The translations under genes were made by a program, and so were the position numbers. From NCBI GenBank assembly GCA_003164785.1, contig PLUE01000048.1:62379-126378 (forward strand): DNA of 64,000 bases, read 5' to 3'. This DNA is from Gammaproteobacteria bacterium. Its GTDB lineage: Bacteria > Pseudomonadota > Gammaproteobacteria > Steroidobacterales > Steroidobacteraceae. Below the pieces are notes generated by a model, which made no database searches, was not told where the DNA came from, and saw only the letters and a program-made list of their open reading frames with translations. Positions 56,288 through 64,000 of the stretch are shown one piece after another. Each line of letters opens with the position of its first letter. The stretch's first letter is position 1.

Positions 56288-57120
56288 TGACCGAGGTAGG
56301 TGACAGCGTCGAAGATATCGAGATTCACCTCCTGCTGGAGGCGCTGTACCGGCGCTACCACTACGACTTCCGTCACTACGCCCGGGCGTCCATCAAACGT
56401 CGGCTGAAACAAGCCCGCCAGCAACTCGGCTTTCGCAGCTTCTCAGCCCTGCAGGACGCTGTGCTGCACGATGCGGCCATGGTCCCCCGCTTACTCGACT
56501 ATCTGACCGTGCAGGTCAGCGAGATGTTCCGTGATCCCAGCTACTTCCGCGCGATCCGTGAGAAGGTCGTTCCTCACCTTCGAACATATCCCTCTCTCAA
56601 GGTGTGGATCGCGGGGTGCAGCAGCGGCGAAGAGCTCCATTCGTTTGCAATCTTGTTTCGCGAAGAGGGACTTCTAGACCGCACGCTCTTCTACGCTACG
56701 GACATCAACCCGAGCGCCCTCGAGGTCGCCGCCAGCGGCGTCTACGCGCTGGACCGCCTCAAGGTCTTTACCGAAAACCACCAGAAGTCAGGCGGGAAGT
56801 CGTCCCTGTCCGACTACTACACCGCCGCCTATGGCCGCGCTGTGTTCGACAAATCCCTGCGCAGCAGTGTGGTCTTTTCCGACCACAGTCTGGTCACTGA
56901 CGCGGTCTTCGCCGAGGTCCAGCTTGTCTCTTGTCGCAACGTGCTGATCTATTTCGACCGGCCACTACAGGACCGGGCGTTGGGGCTCTTCCGCGACTCC
57001 CTCGCTCGCAAGGGCTTCCTGGGCCTGGGGTCGAAAGAGAGCCTGAGCTTCTCCGGTCACGCCAACGCCTTCGCCGAGTTCGTTCGTGAGGAGAAAATCT
57101 ACCAACGGCGGGATCCATGA
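56272..57120 (+). CDS. CheR-type protein methyltransferase
   Basis: 282 residues; ATG 56272 overlaps the kinase stop by 16 bases. The N-terminal helical domain (about 20-80: YHYDFRHYARASIKRRLKQA) is followed by the SAM-binding domain with VWIAGCSSGEELHSFAILFR (usual GCSTGEExYS), ATDINPSALEVAASGVY and VSCRNVLIYFDRPLQDRAL. It should methylate Glu side chains, but no chemoreceptor is encoded nearby and the substrate may be a domain of the adjacent kinase. It overlaps cheB-like by four bases. Confidence 0.9.
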   Translation: MDAALVTEVGDSVEDIEIHLLLEALYRRYHYDFRHYARASIKRRLKQARQQLGFRSFSALQDAVLHDAAMVPRLLDYLTVQVSEMFRDPSYFRAIREKVVPHLRTYPSLKVWIAGCSSGEELHSFAILFREEGLLDRTLFYATDINPSALEVAASGVYALDRLKVFTENHQKSGGKSSLSDYYTAAYGRAVFDKSLRSSVVFSDHSLVTDAVFAEVQLVSCRNVLIYFDRPLQDRALGLFRDSLARKGFLGLGSKESLSFSGHANAFAEFVREEKIYQRRDP

Positions 57121-57692
57121 GCAGAGACCGCGTGGACGCCATTGTCATCGGTGCGTCGGCTGGGGCCATCCAGGCTCTGTCTCGCATCCTGCCTGCCTTG
57201 CCGGCCGACTTTCCCATCCCTGTGCTGGTCGTCGTCCATGTCCCGGCTGACCGATCGGATCTGCTTGCGCCGCTGTTCCAGGCGAAGTGCCGCGTTGTGG
57301 TCAAGGAAGCTGAGGATAAGGAGCCGATCCTTCCGGGTTTCGTCTACTTCGGACCTTCCGATTATCATTTGCTGGTGGAGCCGGACTGCACCGTGTCCCT
57401 CTCGGCGGACGAGCCGGTGCTTTGTTCGCGTCCCTCGATTGACGTACTGTTCGAGAGTGCTGCGGATGCCTGCGGCGCCCGTCTGGTCGGCGTGATCCTG
57501 ACCGGCGCCAACGAGGACGGCGCCGCAGGCCTAAAGGCGGTCGCTGCCGTTGGGGGCGTCGCCTTGGTGGAGGACCCGGCGACAGCCTTCGCGCCGGCGA
57601 TGCCGAGCGCCGCGCTTGAGCTGTGTGCGGAGGCGCAGTCCATGTCGCTTGACGCAATAGCAGCCTACCTTGTGGGCCTGGGGGCCTCGTGA
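57117..57692 (+). CDS. CheB-type methylesterase, no receiver domain
   Basis: 191 residues forming only the catalytic domain: nucleophile Ser in VIGASAGAIQAL, His in VLVVVHVPADRSDLL, Asp in ILTGANEDGAAGLKAVAAVG G. The regulatory receiver of classical CheB is absent, so activity must be controlled otherwise, perhaps by the multi-receiver kinase. It opposes the CheR-type gene product. It starts in an ATGA overlap with the methyltransferase gene and ends in a GTGA overlap with the next kinase. Confidence 0.92.
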   Translation: MSRDRVDAIVIGASAGAIQALSRILPALPADFPIPVLVVVHVPADRSDLLAPLFQAKCRVVVKEAEDKEPILPGFVYFGPSDYHLLVEPDCTVSLSADEPVLCSRPSIDVLFESAADACGARLVGVILTGANEDGAAGLKAVAAVGGVALVEDPATAFAPAMPSAALELCAEAQSMSLDAIAAYLVGLGAS

Positions 57693-59446
57693 GCGGCATG
57701 CTTGAACCGATCAATTTCCTGATCGTCGACGACCTCGAGGAGAACCTTCTGTCGCTGGAGGCCTTGCTCCAGCGCGACGGCCTTGCCTTCCTCAAGGCGC
57801 GCTCCGGCGACGAAGCCCTGGAAATCCTCTTGAAGCACGACGTGGCCTTGGCCCTGTTAGACGTGCAGATGCCCGGGATCGACGGCTTCCAGTTGGCTGA
57901 GTTCATGCGCGGAAACGAACGCGCGCGGCACATCCCGATCATTTTCCTCACGGCCGGGACCGCAGATACCCAGCGCCGCTTCCGCGGCTATGAGGCCGGG
58001 GCGGTCGATTTCATTCATAAGCCGATCGAGGCGGATATCCTTCGCAGCAAGGCCGCCGTCTTCTTCGACCTCCACCAACAGCGTCGTCAAATCCAGGTCC
58101 AGCGGGACGCTCTCGAAGCCAGCACAAAGGCTCTCGCCGACGCGGCGAACCACCTTGAGGAACAGGTCCGAGCGCGAACGGCCGAGCTTGAAGACGCTCT
58201 CGCTCGACTGAAAGCTGAGACGGCCGAGCGGGAGCAGGCCGAAGCGTCGCTTCGCCAAAGCCAGAAGATGGAAGCGGTCGGCCAACTTACCGGTGGCATT
58301 GCCCATGACTTCAACAACATGCTGACCGGGATCATAGGGTCGCTCGACCTCATGCGACGACGGATTGCAACGGGCCAGGTCGAGAACCTCGACCGATATA
58401 TGGACATCGCATCTGCATCCGCGGGACGGGCAGCAGCCCTGACGCACCGCCTTCTTGCCTTCTCCCGCCGGCAAACGCTCGATTCAAAACCCGTCGAGAT
58501 CAACGGCCTGATCCACTCAATGTCGAATCTGCTTGAACGAGCGGTCAATGAAAAGATCGATTTCGAGGTCGTGTTAGCGCCCGATCTTCCAGCCGGGATC
58601 GTTGATCCTCACCAGCTCGAAAATGCAATTCTCAACCTGGCGCTCAACGCACGCGACGCCATGCCTGATGGTGGCGTCCTGACGGTCGAGACTAGCCTCG
58701 TCGACTTGGACGAAGCCCGCGTCGCCACGCGACCGGGCATATCACCTGGTCGCTACGTGATGGTCGCCGTCTCCGACACGGGCGTTGGCATCGCGCCCGA
58801 CCTGATCGAGAAGGTGTTCGACCCGTTCTTCACGACCAAGCCACTGGGACAGGGCACGGGACTGGGCCTGTCCATGGTCTACGGGTTCGTCCGGCAAAGC
58901 GGCGGCCAAGTGCGCATCCACAGCCAGGTCGGTCTCGGCACGTCGGTGAAGCTGTACCTGCCAACGACGGAGGCGCGGCCCGCGGCTGCTTCCATTGTGG
59001 CGTCATCCGCACCGCATGGTCATGGTGAGCGGGTGTTGGTCGTCGAGGATGATGCGGCAGTGCGAATGCTGGTGCGTGAAGTGCTGGAGGAACTCCAGTA
59101 TTACGCCGTGGAGTTCGCCGACCCGCTGGCGGCTGTGCCCTATCTGAAGTCTGAGGAGCGCATCGACCTGATGATTTGCGACGTGGGCCTGCCGGGTATG
59201 GACGGCCGCGAGTTAGCGGCGACGGCTCGCGCCCACAGGCCTGAACTACCGATTCTGTTTATCACCGGTTATGCGGAAAACGCGGCTATCCGCTCCGACT
59301 TCGTGGGCGCAAATATGTCCATGGTCGCCAAGCCTTTCTCGTTGGACGAACTTGGGGCGAAGGTCAGTCAGATGATCGATTGTCCTGTCGTCGAGGGCGG
59401 ACCGGCCTCGAAACGCCCCCTCCCCAATTCCGCGCTATCAATTTGA
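57689..59446 (+). CDS. Receiver-histidine kinase-receiver protein
   Basis: 585 residues; GTG 57689 overlaps the cheB-like stop. An N-terminal receiver (8-125: LIVDDLEENLLSLEALL, ALLDVQMPGIDGFQLAEFM) is followed by a coiled coil (130-195), HisKA with GQLTGGIAHDFNNMLTGIIG (His about 206), HATPase (300-430: ENAILNLALNARDAMPDGG, DTGVGIAPDL, GTGLGLSMVYGFV) and a C-terminal receiver (445-560: LVVEDDAAVRMLVREVL, MICDVGLPGMDGREL). It has no sensor domain of its own; input probably comes by phosphotransfer from the CHASE3 kinase. Last gene of the overlapping four-gene unit. Confidence 0.92.
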   Translation: MSGMLEPINFLIVDDLEENLLSLEALLQRDGLAFLKARSGDEALEILLKHDVALALLDVQMPGIDGFQLAEFMRGNERARHIPIIFLTAGTADTQRRFRGYEAGAVDFIHKPIEADILRSKAAVFFDLHQQRRQIQVQRDALEASTKALADAANHLEEQVRARTAELEDALARLKAETAEREQAEASLRQSQKMEAVGQLTGGIAHDFNNMLTGIIGSLDLMRRRIATGQVENLDRYMDIASASAGRAAALTHRLLAFSRRQTLDSKPVEINGLIHSMSNLLERAVNEKIDFEVVLAPDLPAGIVDPHQLENAILNLALNARDAMPDGGVLTVETSLVDLDEARVATRPGISPGRYVMVAVSDTGVGIAPDLIEKVFDPFFTTKPLGQGTGLGLSMVYGFVRQSGGQVRIHSQVGLGTSVKLYLPTTEARPAAASIVASSAPHGHGERVLVVEDDAAVRMLVREVLEELQYYAVEFADPLAAVPYLKSEERIDLMICDVGLPGMDGRELAATARAHRPELPILFITGYAENAAIRSDFVGANMSMVAKPFSLDELGAKVSQMIDCPVVEGGPASKRPLPNSALSI

Positions 59447-60162
59447 ATTCCAATGGAAACCGAGCGGCTATTTGGCGCCTAGTCGGTGCCGATCAGGGCC
59501 CCAGCATCGACGAAAATTCGTTCGCTATATCAATGTGGTAAGGGACAAAATGGCGGGGTCCCTCTTCGGATCCGGTCCACAGCCAGGTTCCGCAAATCTA
59601 TCGGCCACGCATGAAAACATGCCGTCCGTCGACGAAAGACGGCGGCAGCCGTCCGAGCGGAACGCCCTAATCGTCGATGGTGGCGAGGGTAGATTGCCGC
59701 CTGGTTTCTGAGGGGATCAGGACGGCTGGTCACCCAGCAAGCGAGCCTTCAATATCTCTTGCATCCTGGCCGTTGCAGCGAGGCCGAGCCATTCCTTGGC
59801 GCTCTCTTCCCACTGGGATCAAATGGGCCTTCTGGGCTGGCGGCGGCATTTGTGGTCGCGCTTTGCGCCAGGGCGGTGCACTCGGCTGGGGTCATCATTC
59901 GAGGATGGTGGGCCTGATCCACCAGGAAGGATAGGCACGTGCCTGATTTCACCAAACCTGCTGACGCGTGGGCCGAATTCCATCAGCGCACTTGAGGTTT
60001 CCGAGGCAGCCGGAGTCAAAGGAGGATGCGCGGCCGGACCTATGAGGCAATGCCAGAGGCAGGCAGCAGGGCTTGCCACTAGCCCGGAGCGCCCAATGCC
60101 CCTACACCGTGGGCGCGCGCAAGGTTATCGCCGAAGAGCGCCTCGTTCGAGCACGTTCCCAA
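59447..60162. other. Mostly non-coding stretch between signalling gene groups
   Basis: About 715 bases. The only protein-like sequence is the broken small gene at 59717-59898 on the minus strand. No repeats or promoter motifs could be assigned. Confidence 0.4.
59717..59898 (-). pseudogene. Small frameshifted gene, about 60 residues
   Basis: From ATG 59898 the frame reads MMTPAECTALAQSATTNAAA SPEGPF. From about 59818 another frame continues with WEESAKEWLGLAATARMQEI LKARLLGDQPS and a stop at 59717. Both parts look like sequence of one small helical protein as found in alphaproteobacteria. The total length differs from a multiple of three by two bases, consistent with one indel. Family not named; weak support. 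Confidence 0.35.
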
Positions 60163-60576
60163 ATGAACCGAGCTACGCCGAAGCTGCGTATCTACGCTGA
60201 GCGTCTCATCGCTTTTGAGATGAGCCGAAATGCGTCCTCCAAATCAAAACCCACAGCGGCCTTTGTCGTCATAGAGAAGTTGAGCCCGCATTTTGGCGCA
60301 CTCATGGGCGCCGCCGGATTTCGTGCGCTCATTTCGCGCGCCCTCGTGCTGGCCGGTGCGGAAATTGCTTGGCTGCGCGAGCTGCATGTCAGAGGGGACG
60401 GCTCTTTCGAAGGGCTGAACGAACTTGAAGCCCAAGCGAACTCGGATGAGATTGCTGCTGGCGGGGTTGTTCTGCTGGCCGGGTTGCTTGGGCTGCTAGT
60501 GACTTTCATTGGCGAAGATTTAACATTGCGGTTGTTGGGTAATATCAATGACTTGAAGTTGGTCCCGGAAGATTGA
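60163..60576 (+). CDS. Small KaiC-associated protein
   Basis: 137 residues from ATG 60163. It reads MNRATPKLRIYAERLIAFEM, KPTAAFVVIEKLSPHFGALM GAAGFRALISRALVLAGAEI AWLRELHVRGDGSFEGLNEL and VVLLAGLLGLLVTFIGEDLT LRLL. I recognise it as a helical protein usually encoded directly before KaiC-like ATPases in Proteobacteria; it is not KaiB (no thioredoxin-like fold pattern). It ends one base before the KaiC-like start. Its role is probably as regulator or partner of that ATPase, inferred from context. Confidence 0.65.
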   Translation: MNRATPKLRIYAERLIAFEMSRNASSKSKPTAAFVVIEKLSPHFGALMGAAGFRALISRALVLAGAEIAWLRELHVRGDGSFEGLNELEAQANSDEIAAGGVVLLAGLLGLLVTFIGEDLTLRLLGNINDLKLVPED

Positions 60577-60577
60577 A

Positions 60578-62149
60578 ATGGCAAAACAACCTAGTGGCGT
60601 GGCTAACCGCAAACTGACGAAAAACGCCGCAAGCCAACCGGCAAAGGTAACGATTCGTAAACTACCGACTGGCGTTCGCGGCCTCGATGACATCCTGGGC
60701 GGCGGGATCCCGGAATTCTCGTTCAACGTCATCGCCGGCATGCCCGGTTGCGGCAAGACCACGATGGCGCATCAGATCGTTTTCGCCAATGCGACCGCGG
60801 AAAAACCCGCGCTCTTTTTCACCGTCCTCGGCGAGCCCGCCATAAAAATGTTGCGCTACCAGCAACAGTTTTCGTTCTTCGATGGATCCAAGTTGGGCAA
60901 GGCCGTCCGCTTCATCAACCTGAGCGACCTAGTGTTGCATCAAGATTTGGACGCGGTCCTTGCGGAAATTATCAAGCAGGTCACGGCGGTCAATCCGGGC
61001 GTCGTGGTGGTGGACTCCTTTCGCACCGTGATGCGCAAAACGCAGACCGCTGCCGGTGAAATGGAGATGCAATCGTTCATCCAGCAGCTCACCCAGTTTC
61101 TGACGAGTTGGGAAGCCACGACATTTCTGGTCGGCGAATTTGGCGAGGAAGAGACCCGCGGGAATCCGCTGTTCACCATCGCCGATGGCCTCTTTTGGCT
61201 TTCGCAGAAGGTGGAAAGAAATTCCGTGGTGCGAAAACTGCAAATCTTGAAAGTGCGCGGGTCGGGCTCGGTGCCGGGATTGCACACTGTCCGCATCAAC
61301 GACGACGGGTTGCAAGCCTTCTCGCGCACGCTGGGATTCGTCCTCAAAAATAGGAAGCCGACCGGCCGCCGACGGCTTTCCATGGGCATTCCCGAATTGG
61401 ATAAGATGATGGGCGGGGGCGTTCTCGAAGGCGACAGTCTTCTCATAGCCGGGCCCTCTGGGACGGGCAAAACGGCGCTGGCCACCCAATTTATTGCCGC
61501 AGGCCTGCGCGATGGCGAACCGGCAATCATGGCGATCTTCGAAGAACGACCCAAAGGCTACACTGATCGTGCCGACAGCTTTGGTTTGAATTTGAAGAAG
61601 CCGCAGGAAAAGGGGAATCTGGAAATCATCTACCTTCGTCCGCTCGACCTTTCGGTGGACGAAATTATGCAGGAGATTCTCGACGCCGTCGAAAGAGTTG
61701 ACGCAAAACGTCTGGTGATCGATTCGCTAGTCAGTCTTGAGATGGCACTGGCGCCCGGCTTCCGCGAGGACTTTCGCGAGTCGCTCTACCGGTTGATCGT
61801 GGCGCTGACCGGGGCAGGGGTCACGATTCTCAGCACGGTCGAAGTGGAGGATTCGTTCACCGGATTTTCCTTCAGCCACTACACGATCTCGTTCCTGACC
61901 GATGACATCATCAGGATGCGCTATGTGGAAATCGACGGCCAGCTTCGAAAGGTCATGGTCGTGATCAAGATGCGCGGCGGCAATCACAGCAAAGACATCC
62001 GCGAATATGTCATCACGGATAAGGGCGTGGTCGTCATCCAGCCGCGATCGACGGACTACGACGGACTGACCACCGGAATTCCCACGCGAACCGGCCCGAG
62101 CCCGGCGCAAAAAGCAGAACCCGCTCCGGAACCGAAGGCCAAGAAATAG
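60578..62149 (+). CDS. KaiC-like double RecA-domain ATPase
   Basis: 523 residues with two KaiC domains. CI (about 20-255): Walker A GMPGCGKTTMAHQ, Walker B region PGVVVVDSFRTVMRK. CII (about 262-495): Walker A GPSGTGKTALATQFIAAGLR, glutamate pair AIFEERPKGYTD, Walker B RLVIDSLVSLEMAL, and the C-terminal block SHYTISFLTDDIIRMRYVEI followed by VMVVIKMRGGNHSKDIREYV. In CI the catalytic Glu pair is replaced (FFTVLGEPAIKML). At the KaiC S431/T432 position Ser is kept but Thr is Phe (SFLTDD). It is likely a stress or signalling switch rather than a true clock. It follows its small partner at one base and precedes an HWE kinase. Confidence 0.9.
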   Translation: MAKQPSGVANRKLTKNAASQPAKVTIRKLPTGVRGLDDILGGGIPEFSFNVIAGMPGCGKTTMAHQIVFANATAEKPALFFTVLGEPAIKMLRYQQQFSFFDGSKLGKAVRFINLSDLVLHQDLDAVLAEIIKQVTAVNPGVVVVDSFRTVMRKTQTAAGEMEMQSFIQQLTQFLTSWEATTFLVGEFGEEETRGNPLFTIADGLFWLSQKVERNSVVRKLQILKVRGSGSVPGLHTVRINDDGLQAFSRTLGFVLKNRKPTGRRRLSMGIPELDKMMGGGVLEGDSLLIAGPSGTGKTALATQFIAAGLRDGEPAIMAIFEERPKGYTDRADSFGLNLKKPQEKGNLEIIYLRPLDLSVDEIMQEILDAVERVDAKRLVIDSLVSLEMALAPGFREDFRESLYRLIVALTGAGVTILSTVEVEDSFTGFSFSHYTISFLTDDIIRMRYVEIDGQLRKVMVVIKMRGGNHSKDIREYVITDKGVVVIQPRSTDYDGLTTGIPTRTGPSPAQKAEPAPEPKAKK

Positions 62150-62332
62150 AGGAGGCTTGGCCGCGAGCAAACTTGAGGTCCGGTCTCTAGGGCGGCTGGC
62201 AGGCCATCCGGGCCGTCTGGCGTTCGACGAGGGGCCCAGCCAAGCCTGACCGTCCCTTCGATTTTCCGGCTTCGCCTCACGTTTGTGGTATAAGTGTCGG
62301 GAGACGAGCACCTCGTCGGGCCGATGACCTAG

Positions 62333-63889
62333 ATGACTGAAGCCACGCAGTTCCATAAAAACGCGGTCGCGATGAACGAGGCGCTGATCCTCAGTTCGTT
62401 GCGCCAGCAAGAACTCGTCAGCGTCACAGACGAGTTGAACGCCAAACTGCGACGTGAAATTATCGAGCGCAAGTTGGCGGAGGCGACGCTCCACGAAAGC
62501 GAAGAACGGTATCGCGCCCTGTTCGAGATGGGTCCCGTGGCCATCTATTCCTGCCATGCCTCCGGTGTGATTCAGAATTTCAACCGCCGCGCCGCTGAGC
62601 TGTGGGGGCGCGAGCCGGCGTTAGGGGATAACAACGAGCGGTTTTGTGGCGCGTTCAAATTGTTCCTGCCGGACGGCAGCTATATGCCCCACGACCAGTG
62701 TCCCATGGCCGACGTGTTGAGCGGCAAGATGCCGGAGGCGCGGGACGTGGAAGTGCACGTCGAGCGGCCCGACGGCACGCGGATTACCGCGGTCGTGAAT
62801 ATCCGTCCGCTAAAGAACCAGCGCGGAGAAATCACTGGGGCAATCAATAGCTTTATCGACGTCACCGAGCGCCAAGCAGCACAGGAAACCGTCCGCGCGA
62901 GCGAGGCGAGATTCCGGATGCTCTTCGAGTTCATCGACGAGGGCTTCTGCACACTCGAAAAGCTTGATACCCGCGCTGGCGAGCCGAGCGACTTCCGCTA
63001 CCTCTCCGCCAATGCCGGTTTTGAGAGGCAAACTGGCGTCGGTGACGTCGTCGGCAAGACCATTCGGGAAGTGTTTCCGGAAGAGTCGGAAGAATGGTTC
63101 GACACCTATGACGCGGTCTTGGCGACTGGAGCGCCGATCCGTTTTGAGCGCGATCTGGCGTCGCAGGGGCGGACGCTGGAGTTGTTCGCCTTTCGCTTCG
63201 ACGATCGAGCCGTCCTGAAAGTCGGTGTGATCTTCCTCGACGTAAGCCAGCGCAAAATTCATGAGGAACAGCAGGCGCTGCTCCTCAAGGAGATGGATCA
63301 CCGGGTCAATAACCTGTTCGCCATCGTTGGAGGAATAGTGGCGTTGAGCGCTAGGTCGGCGACCACGCCGAAGGAACTGGCTCAGACTGTTCAAGGCCGG
63401 CTTGGCGCGCTGGCCAGCGCCCACCAGTTGATCCGACCGAAACATTCGGTGGCCCAGGCCACCAAGCGAGAAACCACCTTGGGCGGTTTGCTGCGAAGGG
63501 TTCTCTTGCCATATGCCGATACGGCCGGAACGGGCGACAACTCACGCACCGAAATCGACGGGCCGGAGATTGCGGTCGGCGCCGAGGCCGCCACGAGCTT
63601 CGCGCTCTTCATGCATGAGTTGGCGACGAACGCGGCCAAGTACGGCGCCCTCTCTGTCCCCGGTGGGCGCGTCCACATTTCCTGGACAGTAGCCGACGGT
63701 CGCTTCGCCCTGTCATGGCAAGAAATCGGAGGGCCCACCATTACGGCGCCCCCCCAGCGGGAGGGGTTCGGCAGCGTATTGGCCCGCAGAAGCGTCAACG
63801 GCGGCCTCCGCGGGGACCTGAATTTCCACTGGAATCCCGATGGCTTGGTCGTCCTTGTTTCGGCGGAAATGGAACGCTTGGCCCTTTGA
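62333..63889 (+). CDS. PAS-PAS HWE-family histidine kinase
   Basis: 518 residues. An N-terminal helix (IIERKLAEATLHESEERYRA LFE) leads into PAS 1 (about 60-185) and PAS 2 (190-310), linked by DVTERQAAQETVRASEARFR MLFEF. The kinase core is HWE type: LLLKEMDHRVNNLFAIVGGI (phospho-His in DHRVNN), FMHELATNAAKYGALSVPGG and SWTVADGRFALSWQEIGGP, with the WxE motif that names the group. HWE kinases pair with single-domain or PhyR-like regulators in general stress signalling, and the next frame begins a receiver. It lies 183 bases after the KaiC-like gene in the same direction. Confidence 0.9.
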   Translation: MTEATQFHKNAVAMNEALILSSLRQQELVSVTDELNAKLRREIIERKLAEATLHESEERYRALFEMGPVAIYSCHASGVIQNFNRRAAELWGREPALGDNNERFCGAFKLFLPDGSYMPHDQCPMADVLSGKMPEARDVEVHVERPDGTRITAVVNIRPLKNQRGEITGAINSFIDVTERQAAQETVRASEARFRMLFEFIDEGFCTLEKLDTRAGEPSDFRYLSANAGFERQTGVGDVVGKTIREVFPEESEEWFDTYDAVLATGAPIRFERDLASQGRTLELFAFRFDDRAVLKVGVIFLDVSQRKIHEEQQALLLKEMDHRVNNLFAIVGGIVALSARSATTPKELAQTVQGRLGALASAHQLIRPKHSVAQATKRETTLGGLLRRVLLPYADTAGTGDNSRTEIDGPEIAVGAEAATSFALFMHELATNAAKYGALSVPGGRVHISWTVADGRFALSWQEIGGPTITAPPQREGFGSVLARRSVNGGLRGDLNFHWNPDGLVVLVSAEMERLAL

Positions 63890-63935
63890 GGGCTTACCCG
63901 TATTCAATATTCCCGAACATCGCGCCGGGGCATCC

Positions 63936-64000
63936 TTGTTGCTGAACCATGTATCAGTCCTCGTGGCCGAGGATCAGCCCTTCATTGCCTTGGACTTGGC
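63936..64000 (+). CDS. Start of a response regulator, cut by the window end
   Basis: From TTG 63936 (or 63939) the frame reads LLNHVSVLVAEDQPFIALDL A, the first strand and acidic pocket of a receiver domain (VLVAEDQPxIAxDL), typical of the single-domain regulators found after HWE kinases. Only 21 codons are visible. It probably receives the phosphate from the preceding kinase. Confidence 0.7.
   Translation, partial: MLLNHVSVLVAEDQPFIALDL

Overview
The window looks like the chromosome of a free-living, GC-rich Gram-negative bacterium, most probably a gammaproteobacterium of the Steroidobacterales/Nevskiales type. This placement is inferred from four TonB-dependent receptors (one of them a fragment), VPLPA-type PEP-CTERM exoproteins, a type IV pilin and the style of the thiamine and signalling genes; no rRNA or tRNA gene is present to confirm it.

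Layout. (1) 1-6757: a TonB-dependent receptor followed by a complete, translationally coupled Dpp/Nik/Opp-type ABC importer (binding protein, two permeases, two ATPases), so one substrate is probably carried across both membranes. (2) 6.75-20 kb: an unusual stretch in which intact small genes are separated by at least a dozen gene fragments. The intact genes are a TonB receptor, OsmC, a GNAT/DUF1778 toxin-antitoxin pair, an AP2-domain protein, a PPOX flavoprotein, a pilin, a LuxR-type regulator and a hemerythrin. The fragments include two luciferase-like monooxygenases, a Fis-type HTH tail, PnuC, a cupin, acireductone dioxygenase, a redoxin-associated domain, a TonB receptor tail, MFS, SufS, TnpB and aspartate racemase. 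Many are joined directly to each other inside former coding sequence. (3) 20-32 kb: mixed metabolic genes: an alpha/beta hydrolase, a 5-FCL family protein, two PEP-CTERM proteins, an isochorismatase-like hydrolase, a p-cresol methylhydroxylase-like flavocytochrome with a Tat-signal companion, a broken TPP enzyme fused to a LysR tail, and a long thioredoxin-like protein. (4) 32-37 kb: two tiny membrane proteins, a MocR-type regulator and a large TonB receptor. (5) 37-43.5 kb: a TPP riboswitch controlling thiC-thiO-thiS-thiG-thiE-thiF-thiD, a nearly full de novo thiamine pathway. (6) 43.5-49 kb: a LysR fragment, a cupin, then a porin, a short PstS-like protein and a Cache-GGDEF-EAL protein. (7) 49-64 kb: a signalling island containing a PAS hybrid kinase, an IstB (IS21) scar, a giant CHASE3-GAF hybrid kinase overlapping CheR, CheB and a second hybrid kinase, then a KaiC-like double ATPase with a small partner, a PAS-HWE kinase and the start of a response regulator.

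How the parts work together. The thi cluster makes thiamine phosphate under feedback control by TPP. The TonB receptor-PnuC pair near 8-10 kb looks like a former vitamin uptake route whose inner-membrane half has decayed. The island at 50-64 kb has methyltransferase and methylesterase genes but no chemoreceptor, CheA or CheW. It resembles a stress or clock-like phosphorelay rather than chemotaxis. The KaiC-like protein lacks the usual glutamate pair in its first ATPase domain and one of the two KaiC phospho-sites. Everything here is read by eye from sequence; domain names are family recognitions, and no database search or computation was run.
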